From Actinoallomurus liliacearum (GTDB lineage: Bacteria; Actinomycetota; Actinomycetes; Streptosporangiales; Streptosporangiaceae), in assembly GCF_039542035.1 (NCBI RefSeq), contig NZ_BAABHJ010000040.1:372001-436000 (forward strand): a stretch of DNA of 64,000 nucleotides, read 5' to 3'. Positions 8,997 through 17,764 of this stretch are shown piece after piece. Under the pieces are notes generated by a model, which searched no databases, had not been told where the DNA came from, and worked only from the letters and a program-made list of their open reading frames with translations. The position numbers and the translations under genes are program-made. Each line of letters opens with the position of its first letter. Position 1 is the first letter of the stretch.

Positions 8997-9680
8997 ATGC
9001 AACGGATCCTTGTCGTCGAGGATGAGCCCACCATCGCGCAGGCGGTCGCCGACCGGCTGGCGGCCGAGGGCTTCGAGGCGCGGACGGTCGCCGACGGGCC
9101 CGCCGCCGTGGTCGCCTTCGGGGAGTACCGGCCTGATCTGGTCGTGCTCGACCTCATGTTGCCCGGCTTCGACGGGCTGGAGGTCTGCCGCCGTATTCAG
9201 GCGGAACGGCCGGTACCCGTACTGATGCTGACGGCACGCGACGACGAGACGGACCTGATCGTCGGGCTGGCGGTGGGGGCCGACGACTACCTGACCAAGC
9301 CGTTCAGCATGCGTGAGCTGACCGCACGCGTCCGGGCCCTGCTGCGCCGGGTCGAGCACGCGGCGGCGCTGGCCGCCGCCCCGGCCCGTGACGTGCTGCG
9401 GCTCGGCCCGCTGGAGATCGACCGTGCGGCCCGCAGGGTCGCCGTCGACGGCGCGCTCGTGCACCTGACGCCCACCGAGTACGACCTGCTCGACTGCCTC
9501 GCCCGTACGCCGGGTGCCGTGCTGACCAGGGCGGTCCTGCTGGAGCAGGTGTGGGACTGGGCCGACGGCACGGGAACGCGGGTGGTGGACAGCCACATCA
9601 AGGCGCTGCGCCGCAAGCTCGGCGCGAACCTCATCAGGACCGTCCACAGCGTCGGTTACGCGTTGGAGGCCGGGTCGTGA
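8997..9680 (+). CDS. OmpR/PhoB-family response regulator
   Basis: A 227-residue two-domain regulator. The receiver domain (1-~115) has the acidic pair VVEDEP, the phosphoacceptor Asp at about residue 52 (VVLDLMLP), MLTARD and YLTKPF with the conserved Lys. The winged-helix DNA-binding domain (~130-225) includes LTPTEYDLLDCLA and the recognition-helix region VDSHIKALRRKLG. The cognate kinase follows with a GTGA overlap. The 11-bp-spaced repeats upstream suggest autoregulation. Confidence 0.95.
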   Translation: MQRILVVEDEPTIAQAVADRLAAEGFEARTVADGPAAVVAFGEYRPDLVVLDLMLPGFDGLEVCRRIQAERPVPVLMLTARDDETDLIVGLAVGADDYLTKPFSMRELTARVRALLRRVEHAAALAAAPARDVLRLGPLEIDRAARRVAVDGALVHLTPTEYDLLDCLARTPGAVLTRAVLLEQVWDWADGTGTRVVDSHIKALRRKLGANLIRTVHSVGYALEAGS

Positions 9681-10717
9681 GCGTCATGCACAGGCTGTGG
9701 ACGGCGCTGCCGCGTCCCCTCGACCCGATGCGGTCGATCAAGATCAAGCTCGGCGTGCTGGCCGTCTGTAACGCCTGTGTCGGCGGGCTGATGATGGTCT
9801 GGGGGTACGGCCTGGGCCTCCGCGGCCGGATCACCCTGCCGACCGCGCTGCTGATCTCCATCGTGATCACGCAGATCCTGGCGCACGGCATGACGGCGCC
9901 GCTACGCGAGATGACGGCCGTCGCCCGGGCGATGGCGCGCGGCGACTACCGCCGCCGGGTCCGGGTGACGTCCCGCGACGAGGTCGGCGAGTTGGGCAGG
10001 GCCTTCAACCGGATGGCCGACGATCTGGCCGAGGTCGACCGCCAGCGCCGGGAGTTCGTCGCCAACGTGTCGCACGAGTTGCGCACGCCCATCGCCGCGC
10101 TGCGGGCGATCCTCGAGAACGTCGCGGACGGGGTCACCCCGGCCGAGCCGGAAGTACTCGAAGGCGCCCTGGCCCAGACCGAACGCCTGGGGCGCCTGGT
10201 CACCCAGCTGCTCGACCTGTCACGTGTCGAGGCGGGCGCGGTCTCCCTGGACCTGCTGGACTTCGAGATCGGTCCCTTCCTGGAGAGCGCCGTCACCGAG
10301 GCCCGAGGCGGCCACCCGGGGCCGGTGTTCACGGTGCGGACCGAACCGGGACTGGTCGTCCGCGCCGACCGCGACCGGCTGCATCAGGTCGTCGCCAACC
10401 TGCTCGACAACGCGGCCCGGCACAGCCCACCCGGCGGCGCCGTGACGATCACCGCGACGACGCGCGCCCAAGCCCTCTGCCTGGAGGTACGGGACGAGGG
10501 CCCGGGCATCCCGGTCGCCGAACGCACGCGGGTCTTCGAACGCTTCTCCCGCAGCTCAGCATCACCGGCCGGGACCTCCGGCGGCGGCACCGGCCTGGGT
10601 CTCGCCATCGCCCGCTGGGTGGTCGACCTGCACGGCGGTGAGATCGCCGTCGCCGATTCTCCCGGCGGCTGCCTCATCCGCGTCCTGCTTCCACAGCCTC
10701 CCGAAGGATCGTCATGA
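9677..10717 (+). CDS. Sensor histidine kinase with HAMP domain
   Basis: A 346-residue kinase. Two membrane segments near residues 17-60 have almost no periplasmic loop between them, so the protein probably senses within the membrane or through the next gene product. HAMP follows (TAPLREMTAVARAMARGD), then the H-box VSHELRTP with phosphorylated His at about residue 133, the N-box ANLLDNAARHS, G1 DEGPGIP and G2 GTGLGLAIAR. The start GTG overlaps the regulator stop. The gene overlaps the DUF4153/4173 membrane protein by ATGA. The small sensor region and the coupled membrane protein suggest a three-component unit. Confidence 0.93.
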   Translation: MSVMHRLWTALPRPLDPMRSIKIKLGVLAVCNACVGGLMMVWGYGLGLRGRITLPTALLISIVITQILAHGMTAPLREMTAVARAMARGDYRRRVRVTSRDEVGELGRAFNRMADDLAEVDRQRREFVANVSHELRTPIAALRAILENVADGVTPAEPEVLEGALAQTERLGRLVTQLLDLSRVEAGAVSLDLLDFEIGPFLESAVTEARGGHPGPVFTVRTEPGLVVRADRDRLHQVVANLLDNAARHSPPGGAVTITATTRAQALCLEVRDEGPGIPVAERTRVFERFSRSSASPAGTSGGGTGLGLAIARWVVDLHGGEIAVADSPGGCLIRVLLPQPPEGSS

Positions 10718-12258
10718 CCGAGCCTCCGTGGCATTTCCGACCGGACTCACCCGACCCCGGTAAGGCACCGTCGACAGCGGCCGAACCGGCTTTGCCCGCG
10801 ACGGATCCGCTCGTCCCGGGAGGTCTGCCGCGCCGGGATCCGCTGGTGATCGAGTGGCCCGAGCCGTCGAGGCCGGCGTCGTACGGGCTGTTGGTCCGCG
10901 CCGTGGTGACAGGAGCGCTCGCCGCCGCGCTGCTTCCCGGGCGCCCGGGGCTGAATCTGCCGCTCGTCGCGACCGCCGTGATCGTCACCCTGTTCCCGGT
11001 CGCCCGCCGGAACCGTACGTCGTTGGTGTTCGCGGTGCTGGCACTGGCGCTGTCGGCACTGCCCCTGCTCGTCGACGCCGGCTGGATCGTCGCCCTGGCG
11101 ATCGCCCTCGCGATGCCGCTCGGCTCGTACGCCCTGACCGGGGGCCGTAGCTGGATCGAGCTGGCCGGCGGGGGACTCGCGGTCATCCCGGCCGTCTCCC
11201 GCGCGGTGCCCTGGGCGGGGCGTGGGGCGATCACGCTCGCCCGTTCCGGGCGCCGGCCGACAGGGCCGGTGGTCGGCTCGCTGCTGCTCGCCGGCGCGCT
11301 TCTCGTGGTCTTCGGCGGGCTGTTCGCCACGGCGGACGCCGCCTTCGGCCGGGCCGTCACCGGGCTGATCCCCGATGTCGGGGCGTGGTCCCTCATCGCG
11401 CGGATCCTCGTCTTCGGCGGGAGCACCGTCGCCGTCCTGACCGGAGCGTTCCTAGCCACGGCCCGGCCGCGCTTCCGGCGGCCTCCGGCCGCCTCTGACG
11501 TCGGCCGTACGCCGTGGGCCATCCCCATCGTCGCGCTCGACCTGCTGTTCCTCGGCTTCGTCGCGGTCCAGGCCGACGTCCTGCTGGCCACCGACCGGGA
11601 CCGGCTGCTGCGGTCGACGGGACTGACCTACGCCGAATACGCGCGCCAGGGCTTCTGGCAACTACTGGTCGTGACCGGACTGGTCCTCCTCGTCGTGGCC
11701 GTCGCGGTCCGGTACGCCCCGGTGAAGAGCCGGGCGGACCGGGCCACCGTCCGTACGCTCCTCGGCCTGCTGTGCGCACTGACGCTCGTGGTCGTGGCCG
11801 TCGCGCTGCGTCGGCTCTTCCTCTACGAGGAGGCGTACGGCTGGACGAGGCTGCGGCTGTGGGTGCACGCCTTCGCGCTGTGGATGGGGCTGGTCGTCCT
11901 GCTGGTCGCGATCGCCGGCATCCGCCTCAGGGCGACCTGGCTGCCGCGCGCGGTGGCCGCGAGCGGCGCCGTCGGCCTGCTGGCTCTTGGTCTGCTCAAC
12001 CCCGACGGGTTCATCGCCGCCCACAACGTCGATCGCTTCCGGGACACCGGCAGGGTCGACCTGTCCTACCTGGCGGGCCTGTCCGCCGACGCGGTTCCCG
12101 CCCTCGATCGTCTCCCCGAGCCGCAACGCTCGTGCGTCCTGCACCATCTCGCGGAATCGCTCCCCGAGGGGGACTCGTGGACTCGATTCAACCTGTCCAG
12201 GGACCGCGCGCGGGACCTCCTCAGCAGGCGCCCGGCCTTCCGGTCGCCCGACTGCTGA
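10714..12258 (+). CDS. DUF4153/DUF4173-type polytopic membrane protein
   Basis: A 514-residue protein with a Pro/Ser-rich cytosolic N-terminus (~1-45) and about ten hydrophobic segments up to ~residue 430. A soluble tail contains NPDGFIAAHNVDRF and a run ending RDRARDLLSRRP. The NPDGFIAxxNxxR motif and topology resemble the DUF4153/DUF4173 family; the biochemical role is unknown. It is translationally coupled to the histidine kinase, so it may be a sensory partner or the main output of the operon. It ends 20 bp from the convergent methyltransferase. Confidence 0.8.
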   Translation: MTEPPWHFRPDSPDPGKAPSTAAEPALPATDPLVPGGLPRRDPLVIEWPEPSRPASYGLLVRAVVTGALAAALLPGRPGLNLPLVATAVIVTLFPVARRNRTSLVFAVLALALSALPLLVDAGWIVALAIALAMPLGSYALTGGRSWIELAGGGLAVIPAVSRAVPWAGRGAITLARSGRRPTGPVVGSLLLAGALLVVFGGLFATADAAFGRAVTGLIPDVGAWSLIARILVFGGSTVAVLTGAFLATARPRFRRPPAASDVGRTPWAIPIVALDLLFLGFVAVQADVLLATDRDRLLRSTGLTYAEYARQGFWQLLVVTGLVLLVVAVAVRYAPVKSRADRATVRTLLGLLCALTLVVVAVALRRLFLYEEAYGWTRLRLWVHAFALWMGLVVLLVAIAGIRLRATWLPRAVAASGAVGLLALGLLNPDGFIAAHNVDRFRDTGRVDLSYLAGLSADAVPALDRLPEPQRSCVLHHLAESLPEGDSWTRFNLSRDRARDLLSRRPAFRSPDC

Positions 12259-12278
12259 GCATCGGCGTCACTTCGCCG

Positions 12279-12923
12279 TCACTCCGCCGGCCTGCGGACG
12301 AGGAGACGGCCGTGCAGGAACCTCTCGGCCTCGCCCGGCTCTCGGCGCATCCGGGCCAGCTCCACCAGTCCGGCCTCGCGTGCCAGGCCCGCGAGGTGGT
12401 CGATGGACAGCCGGTAGGCGGTGGTCACCTTGTGGTCGAAGGGCTCGGCCGGGTTCGGCGAGTCGTCGTCGGTGGTGAAGAAGCCGAGCAGCAGGTGACC
12501 GCCCGGGGCCAGCACGCGGCCGAGCTCCGCGAACACCGTGGGAAGCTCCGCGGGCGGCAGGTGGATGAAGGAGTACCAGGCGAGCACCCCGTCCACCGAG
12601 CCGTCCGCCAGGTCCAGGGCGGTCATCGAGCCCTGTTCGAACCGCAGGTCCGGGTACTCCTGACGCGCCAGCTCGATCATCGTCGGCGACAGATCGATCC
12701 CGAAGGCGGGGACGCCGAGGGACCGCAGGTGTGCGGTCACCTGCCCGGGGCCACAGCCGATGTCCGCGACCGGCCCGCCGCCGGCCCGTACGAACTCGGC
12801 GAAGGCGCCGATCATCGCGCGGTCCAGCGGGGCCTCGTCGTGGGCGTTGCGGAACATCTCGGCGTACAGGACGGCGACGTCGTCGTACGCCGTCCGGATG
12901 GTGTCCAGGGAGGATTCGATCAC
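12279..12923 (-). CDS. Class I SAM-dependent methyltransferase
   Basis: A 214-residue methyltransferase. Motif I VADIGCGPGQVTAHL (~56-70) binds S-adenosylmethionine, GIDLSPTMIELAR supplies the acidic ribose-binding residue, and GVLAWYSFIHLPP is motif IV. The fold resembles UbiE/COQ5-type small-molecule methyltransferases; the acceptor is unknown. The GTG at 12923 has no ribosome binding site. A TAGGGT box (12932-12937, minus strand) eight bases upstream suggests a leaderless message. Confidence 0.9.
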   Translation of the reverse strand: MIESSLDTIRTAYDDVAVLYAEMFRNAHDEAPLDRAMIGAFAEFVRAGGGPVADIGCGPGQVTAHLRSLGVPAFGIDLSPTMIELARQEYPDLRFEQGSMTALDLADGSVDGVLAWYSFIHLPPAELPTVFAELGRVLAPGGHLLLGFFTTDDDSPNPAEPFDHKVTTAYRLSIDHLAGLAREAGLVELARMRREPGEAERFLHGRLLVRRPAE

Positions 12924-13041
12924 GGTCGACGACCCTAGCCCAGGGTCATCGACCGGGGCGGAGCACGGCTTCGGCGGCCTTGTTGAGTAGACGAGCGTCG
13001 TACGGCCGGGGCCGACGTAGGTGAGCTGTACGGAGCGGTGT

Positions 13042-13437
13042 TCAGGATTCCGCGATGACGACGAGGTAGCCGTCGAGGTCGCGCAGCCAGATCTCGCGGT
13101 GACCGGCGTTCGGGTTGACGTGCACGTCCGTGACGACGTGCGCGCCCACGGCCCGGACGCGCTCCACGGCGGCGTCGAAGGCGGCCGTCGCGAACCAGAG
13201 CGCGACGCCGTTGCCGACCGGTCGATCGGGGTCCGCGAGGGCGCCGTGGTGGTGCCCGACCTCGAGCCGGTGGAGCTGCATGATCAGGTGGCCGTCCACC
13301 AGCAGTCGCTCGTACTCGGGGCCGCCGTGACCGCTGGTGGCGCCGAGCACCTGCCGGTACCACCGGCCGGCACGCTCGACGTCCACCACGCAGATCATCG
13401 GCTGGGGACGCATTCCGGGCATCGGCTGCTTCGTCAT
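13042..13437 (-). CDS. VOC (glyoxalase/bleomycin-resistance) family protein
   Basis: About 131 residues from the ATG at 13437 (MTKQPMPGMRPQPMICVVDV). It shows the paired beta-alpha-beta-beta-beta modules of the vicinal oxygen chelate fold: VVDVERAGRWYRQVLGA near the start and a second module with NAGHREIWLRDLDGYLVVI at the end. Metal-binding candidates are His and Glu in LIMQLHRLE and REIWLRD. Members are dioxygenases, isomerases or drug-binding proteins, and the substrate cannot be told. An open frame extends further upstream, but its sequence is low-quality coding and the internal ATG fits the family start. Confidence 0.8.
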   Translation of the reverse strand: MTKQPMPGMRPQPMICVVDVERAGRWYRQVLGATSGHGGPEYERLLVDGHLIMQLHRLEVGHHHGALADPDRPVGNGVALWFATAAFDAAVERVRAVGAHVVTDVHVNPNAGHREIWLRDLDGYLVVIAES

Positions 13438-13507
13438 GCTCCGACCATGCCCGTACGGCCACGGTCCGAGCTTGGACGAATGGGAGCCCGGTGCTCGGTG
13501 CGCGGTG

Positions 13508-13954
13508 TTACTCGGAGAGACCTCGGCCGAGGGCTTCGGCGATCTCGTCACGGAACTCGGCGCCCGCGAGGTTGTCGCCGTAGTCGCGCGAGTGGACGAT
13601 CAGTCCGTCCCTGACCCGGATCACCATGATGTACGAGAAGGCGAACGACCGGCCCGAGCGGGTCATGGTGCCGTGCAGGTCGTACTCGGCGACTATCACC
13701 TCCGGGTCCTCGGTCTGCCGGAGCACCACCGCGTCGGCCTTGGTGAAGCGGCGCGCCGGGGCGACCGCCTTGAACCGGGCCCGGTGGCCCTCGCGGCCTT
13801 CGAAGCGCTTCGGGACTCCCGGCGGCGCGAACGGCAGCTCGATGACGGAATCCGGCGCGTACAGGTCGGCGAGGTCGTCCCAGGCGTTGTCGGCGGAGGC
13901 CCGGAGGAAGCGCTCGACGACCTCTCGGGGCGTGGCGGTGGTCGATGTCGGCAT
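13508..13954 (-). CDS. SnoaL-like (NTF2 fold) protein
   Basis: A 148-residue protein with the SnoaL/ketosteroid-isomerase-like pattern: helix REVVERFLRASADNAWDDLADLY, then PDSVIELPFAP, GREGHRARF, and a beta-rich C-terminus with DYGDNLAGAEF. The family includes isomerases, cyclases and hydrolases of secondary metabolism, and many members of unknown activity. The gene is divergent from a TetR-type regulator across a 122-bp region with repeated operator-like sequences, so it is the probable repression target. Confidence 0.85.
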   Translation of the reverse strand: MPTSTTATPREVVERFLRASADNAWDDLADLYAPDSVIELPFAPPGVPKRFEGREGHRARFKAVAPARRFTKADAVVLRQTEDPEVIVAEYDLHGTMTRSGRSFAFSYIMVIRVRDGLIVHSRDYGDNLAGAEFRDEIAEALGRGLSE

Positions 13955-13986
13955 AGCAGACTCCAGAAGTCGGGGACCGGTAGAAT

Positions 13987-14037
13987 CGGAGTGTTTGCTC
14001 CGGTTGGATGGACGTTACGGAACGACCACTCCGGTTG
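13987..14037. promoter_or_regulatory. Candidate TetR operators between snoaL-like and tetR genes
   Basis: CGGAG-N6-CTCCG (13987-14002) is a perfect dyad. The nonamer CTCCGGTTG occurs at 13998-14006 and again at 14029-14037, 31 bp apart, about three helical turns. CGGAGTG and CACTCCG also form a longer inverted pair. Such repeats in a divergent promoter are typical of autoregulating TetR repressors. Confidence 0.55.
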
Positions 14038-14076
14038 TCAACGCACGCGGACCGCATCGGTCGGAAGAGGTGAGGC

Positions 14077-14886
14077 ATGCCCGGAGACGCCGACCGTACG
14101 GCCGGCGAGCGGCGGGCGGACGCCCGGCGCAACCGCGCTCGTGTGCTGTCGGTCGCCGAGGAGGTCTTCGCGGCCGACGGGCTCGCGGTGCCCCTGAGCG
14201 AGATAGCCCGGCGGGCCGGAGTCGGACCCGGGACGGTCTACCGGCACTTCGCGAGCAAGGAGGCGTTGTTCGAGGCGGTGGTGATCGACCGGATCGCCCG
14301 GCTCGTCGACGACACCTGCGCCCTGGCCTCCGACGACGATCCCGGAGCGGCGTTCTTCGCGGCGTTCGCCATGGTCGTCCGCCAGGTGGCGGTCAACAAG
14401 GCGCTCTGCGACGCGCTCACGGCGGAGTCGGGACGGGCGATGACGGTCGGGCCCGAGCTCAGAGAGCGGTTCCGTGCCGCGCTCGCGGGGCTGCTCGAGC
14501 GGGCCCAGGGGGCCGGCGCCGTACGTGCCGACGTGACCGTGGACGACGTCCAGCGCCTCGTGCACGGCTGCGTGCGAATGGAGCAGGCGGGGCCGACGGG
14601 GCGGCCCACCGCGATCGTCTGCGACGGGCTCCGGCCCATGGCCTCCGAGCGGCCCGCCGGGCTTCCGGCCGTAACGGAACTCCCGGCCGCGGCTCGTAAC
14701 GAAACACGGCCGCAGGTGCCCGACGGGTCACGGCCCGGCGCGACGGCGCCCCGGTGCGCGGAGTGCGGCGGATCCATCGCGGCCGCACGCACCGGACGGC
14801 CGCCGCGGTTCTGCGGGTCGGCCTGCAGGCAGAAGGCACACCGCCGCCGCGCCCGGAACACCGACCGGCCGCCGCGAACCGGCTGA
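14077..14886 (+). CDS. TetR-family regulator with C-terminal Cys-rich DNA-binding-like tail
   Basis: A 269-residue protein, longer than a usual ~200-residue TetR. The N-terminal HTH (~20-65) contains LSEIARRAGVGPGTVYRHF followed by ASKEALFEAVV. The ligand domain runs to ~180. A Pro/Ala linker leads to a compact element with two Cys pairs (CAECGG and CGSAC) and a basic tail KAHRRRARN, a putative zinc-binding finger also seen at the end of some actinobacterial regulators. It probably represses itself and the divergent SnoaL-like gene in response to a small molecule. Confidence 0.9.
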   Translation: MPGDADRTAGERRADARRNRARVLSVAEEVFAADGLAVPLSEIARRAGVGPGTVYRHFASKEALFEAVVIDRIARLVDDTCALASDDDPGAAFFAAFAMVVRQVAVNKALCDALTAESGRAMTVGPELRERFRAALAGLLERAQGAGAVRADVTVDDVQRLVHGCVRMEQAGPTGRPTAIVCDGLRPMASERPAGLPAVTELPAAARNETRPQVPDGSRPGATAPRCAECGGSIAAARTGRPPRFCGSACRQKAHRRRARNTDRPPRTG

Positions 14887-14919
14887 CCACCCCGCACGCC
14901 CGGTGGACCGACTGCGGGT

Positions 14920-15315
14920 TCAGCCGGGATGCGTCCGGAGGCGTCCCGCGATGCGTTCGGCGGCGCATTCCGGACTGGTCGCCGGAAATCGATCTCCAGG
15001 GTCCGGGAACCATTCGTAGAATTCGCCGCAGGGGCTCACGGAGATCCACACTTTGGGATCGGCCGGACCGCCACTGACCGACAGTGCCGGTCGGGCGTCA
15101 CTCATCACCGACGGCAGCCCGAGCCTGGCCAGTTCACGGCACAACGCCACCAGAAGCCGCATTTTCTCGCTGTGATCGGCGCACACCGCCGCTGCCCTCC
15201 AACGCCCCCGGAACAGGTCCCTCACCCTCTGGCCATAGCATCCTTCGTCTCGCTGTTTCGTCTCGATGCCATCAAAGGTGCTTTTTTGACGCCAATGTCT
15301 TGCCTCTGTCTCCAT
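14920..15315 (-). CDS. Hypothetical actinobacterial protein
   Basis: An open frame of 131 residues. The C-terminal ~80 residues look genuinely coding: MRLLVALCRELARLGLPSV, SDARPALSV, KVWISVSPCGEFYEWFPD. The N-terminal ~50 residues derive from an AT-richer stretch that looks intergenic, so the true start may be internal, for example the ATG at 15162. No function is recognised. The gene is divergent from the DUF5919-type regulator. Confidence 0.55.
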   Translation of the reverse strand: METEARHWRQKSTFDGIETKQRDEGCYGQRVRDLFRGRWRAAAVCADHSEKMRLLVALCRELARLGLPSVMSDARPALSVSGGPADPKVWISVSPCGEFYEWFPDPGDRFPATSPECAAERIAGRLRTHPG

Positions 15316-15384
15316 TCTGTCTCGTCATACGGATAAAGGATGGATAGCCTGGACGTGCACTGACCGTGGCGGAGGGGCGGAATC

Positions 15385-16314
15385 ATGGTGCGGCGACCGA
15401 TCCTGCTCAACGTCCTCGTCCAGCAGCGGCAATTAATGCGATATGGCATGTTCCGTGCCGCTTATGAGAACGCGGCGAAGAAAGTCGATCGAGAACTCAT
15501 CGGCACCGCTCCGAGCCGCGCCCAACTGCACCGCTGGATCTCCGGTGGTCTCAAGCGCCTGCCGCACACCGACCACTGCCGGGTCCTGCAGAGGATGTTC
15601 CCCGGCTGGACGGCCGATCAGTTGTTCGCGCCGTGCCCGGACGACCTCCTGTCCGCCGAGCCGGCGCCGCCGGCGACGGAGGGCCAGGCGGCCCGGACGC
15701 CCCCAGTGACGCGGCGCGAGGCCGCCCCCGCCCACCGCCTGGTGGAGGTCGACGCGCGGAGCGGGCCCGGCCTGCCGCTGGCCGACGTGGCCGCCGTCTT
15801 CACCACCCGGGCGGAGTTCACGTACGCCATGCCGCCGCAGGCGATGTTCGACGACGCCAAGGAGATCAGGGCGGCCGGGCTCTCGCTCAACCTCCTGTGC
15901 CAGCAGTACCCCGATCAGCGACTGCGGCTCCTGCTGGAGAACGGCGCCCGGCTGGAGTGCCTGTTCCTCGATCCGGACGGCGACGCCATCCAGGCGCGCG
16001 AGCGGGAGGAGGGCTACACCGACCACTTCCTGACCACGCTGACGAAGCTCAACATCGAGGTGCTGTCCCGCGTCCGCGACCGGCTGCCGGCCGAGGCGCG
16101 GGACCGGCTCTCGCTCGCGGTCTATGACGAGACGATCCGGTTCGGCATCGTCCTGATCGACGGTACGACCTGTGTGATGCAGCCGTACCTGCCGCAGGCC
16201 CGCGGCGTCGACTCGCCGACCTTCCTGCTCCACCGTGACCCCGATACGGCGGGGCTGTATAACACTTTTGAGCAGATCTACAGCGAATTGTCGGAACGGA
16301 GCCGCCCAGTATGA
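15385..16314 (+). CDS. HTH regulator with C-terminal DUF5919-like domain
   Basis: A 309-residue protein. Residues 1-~85 form a helical DNA-binding-like domain (AQLHRWISGGLKRLPHTDHC, then RMFPGWTADQLF). A Pro/Ala linker (~90-125) leads to a C-terminal domain (~130-309) with FTTRAEFTYAMPPQAMFDDAKEIRAAG, LCQQYPDQRL, and YDETIRFGIVLIDGTTCVMQPYLP, resembling DUF5919. The start ATG has a GGAGGGG site eight bases upstream. It overlaps the inositol monophosphatase start by ATGA, tying regulator and enzyme into one transcript. The signal is unknown. Confidence 0.8.
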   Translation: MVRRPILLNVLVQQRQLMRYGMFRAAYENAAKKVDRELIGTAPSRAQLHRWISGGLKRLPHTDHCRVLQRMFPGWTADQLFAPCPDDLLSAEPAPPATEGQAARTPPVTRREAAPAHRLVEVDARSGPGLPLADVAAVFTTRAEFTYAMPPQAMFDDAKEIRAAGLSLNLLCQQYPDQRLRLLLENGARLECLFLDPDGDAIQAREREEGYTDHFLTTLTKLNIEVLSRVRDRLPAEARDRLSLAVYDETIRFGIVLIDGTTCVMQPYLPQARGVDSPTFLLHRDPDTAGLYNTFEQIYSELSERSRPV

Positions 16315-17123
16315 CGACGTCCGTCGGAGCGCTGCTCCCCGTCGCTCTGGACGCCGCCACGATCGCCGCCGATCTGATCCGCTCCCGGGCGCCCGGCCTG
16401 CTCACCGCCAAGGGCGACCGGGACATGGCCACCGACCTGGACTACGCCGTCGAGCGCGCCGTAAGGGCGTACCTGCGCGACCGTACGCCCGGCGTGCCGA
16501 TCCTCGGCGAGGAGGAAGGGGTCACCGGCGACGGCGGCGGGGATCTGCTGTGGGCGCTCGACCCGATCGACGGCACGGCCAATTTCGTCCACGGTGTCCC
16601 GTTGTGCGGCGTCTCCCTGGGGCTCCTGCGCAGCGGGCGCGCGGTCCTCGGAGTGATCGACCTGCCGTTCCTCGACGCCCGCTACTCGGCCGCCGAGCAC
16701 GCCGGCGCCCATCTCGGCGAGCGGCGCATCAGGGCGAGCACGACCGGCCGGCTGCGGGACGCGATCGTCGCCATCGGCGACTACGCCGTCGGGACGGACG
16801 CGGAGGAGAAGAACCGGCTGCGCCTCGCGCTGACCGCCGCGCTGGCCGCCGAGGTCCAGCGGGTGCGCATGCTGGGCTCCTCGGCCATCGACCTGGCCTG
16901 GGTCGCCGAAGGCAGGCTGGACATCAGCCTGAGCATGTCCAACAAGCCATGGGACACCGCGGCCGGAGTCGCCATCGCCCGTGAGTCCGGTGCCGTCGTG
17001 GTCGACCAGGACGGCAGCGAGCACACGGCCGACTCGGCGGCCACCATCGCGGCGGCCCCGGGCGTCGCCGAGCAGATCAGCGCGCTGGTCGGGCGCACCG
17101 TGGACGGCCTGGCACTCGCCTGA
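16311..17123 (+). CDS. Inositol monophosphatase family protein
   Basis: A 270-residue Mg-dependent phosphatase. The metal motifs are GEEEG (~65-69), WALDPIDGTANFVHG (~81-95) and NKPWDTAAGVAIARESGA (~209-226). The family dephosphorylates myo-inositol-1-phosphate, histidinol phosphate or fructose bisphosphate, and the substrate is not readable from the motifs. Translational coupling to the upstream DUF5919-type regulator is notable, since a histidine operon context is absent. Confidence 0.92.
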   Translation: MTTSVGALLPVALDAATIAADLIRSRAPGLLTAKGDRDMATDLDYAVERAVRAYLRDRTPGVPILGEEEGVTGDGGGDLLWALDPIDGTANFVHGVPLCGVSLGLLRSGRAVLGVIDLPFLDARYSAAEHAGAHLGERRIRASTTGRLRDAIVAIGDYAVGTDAEEKNRLRLALTAALAAEVQRVRMLGSSAIDLAWVAEGRLDISLSMSNKPWDTAAGVAIARESGAVVVDQDGSEHTADSAATIAAAPGVAEQISALVGRTVDGLALA

Positions 17124-17291
17124 CCGGCACGGCCGGCGGTCCGACGGACTCACCGCCCGATCGGCGGCCTGCCGGTTATGGGACCACGCCCGGTGGCCTG
17201 GGAAGCACGCTGCGGATTCATCCTCGTCGGAGGAAGGTCTTTTGGGGAACGGCTGTCCGACGCGGTCGTCACGAACGGATCGAAAGATCGC

Positions 17292-17297
17292 TACCCT
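17292..17297 (+). promoter_or_regulatory. -10 box of a leaderless promoter
   Basis: TACCCT lies seven bases before the GTG at 17305, with no ribosome binding site between them. Confidence 0.5.
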
Positions 17298-17304
17298 GCT
17301 CGCC

Positions 17305-17742
17305 GTGAGTGGTCGACATCGTGACAAATCGGGCATAACTCAGATCGCCACCGCTTGGCTACGGTGGGTGCCGAGAAGCCACGAGCGCGGTAAGCAGGCC
17401 CTGCTGGGCGGTGGGATCCTCGTCGCCGTGGTCGCGGCGATCGTCATGGGAATGACCATCTCCTCTGGACGCGGGGACGAGGAAGCCGCCGGCGGACTCC
17501 CGCCCTCCCCGCCCGCGTCGCACGGAACGCCGCTGGTCAGGTCGTCACTGCGCGAGCACACGCCGTCTCCGGGCCTTCGGAGAGCGTCGGCGCAGAGCAG
17601 TCCCCCGAACAGCGCCCGACCGTCCCCGACGCGCATTGGGGCTGGCCCGACATCGTCCGGCGCAGGCCCGTCCGCGGCTCCGGGCGACTGCCCGCCCGGG
17701 CTCCGCAAGTCACCCGAGAAGTGCAGGCGCGTCCATCGCTGA
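17305..17742 (+). CDS. Small single-pass membrane protein, unknown function
   Basis: A 145-residue protein from GTG 17305. A basic cytosolic N-terminus (~1-30, RWVPRSHERGKQ) leads into one transmembrane helix (~33-53, LLGGGILVAVVAAIVMGMTI). An extracytoplasmic, Pro/Ser-rich disordered region follows, and the short C-terminal element has two Cys (DCPPGLRKSPEKC) that could form a disulfide. The start was chosen for the TACCCT box seven bases upstream. No family is recognised. It ends 22 bp from a convergent regulator. Confidence 0.65.
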   Translation: MSGRHRDKSGITQIATAWLRWVPRSHERGKQALLGGGILVAVVAAIVMGMTISSGRGDEEAAGGLPPSPPASHGTPLVRSSLREHTPSPGLRRASAQSSPPNSARPSPTRIGAGPTSSGAGPSAAPGDCPPGLRKSPEKCRRVHR

Positions 17743-17764
17743 CACGGCGGGCCGCCGTGGGCCG

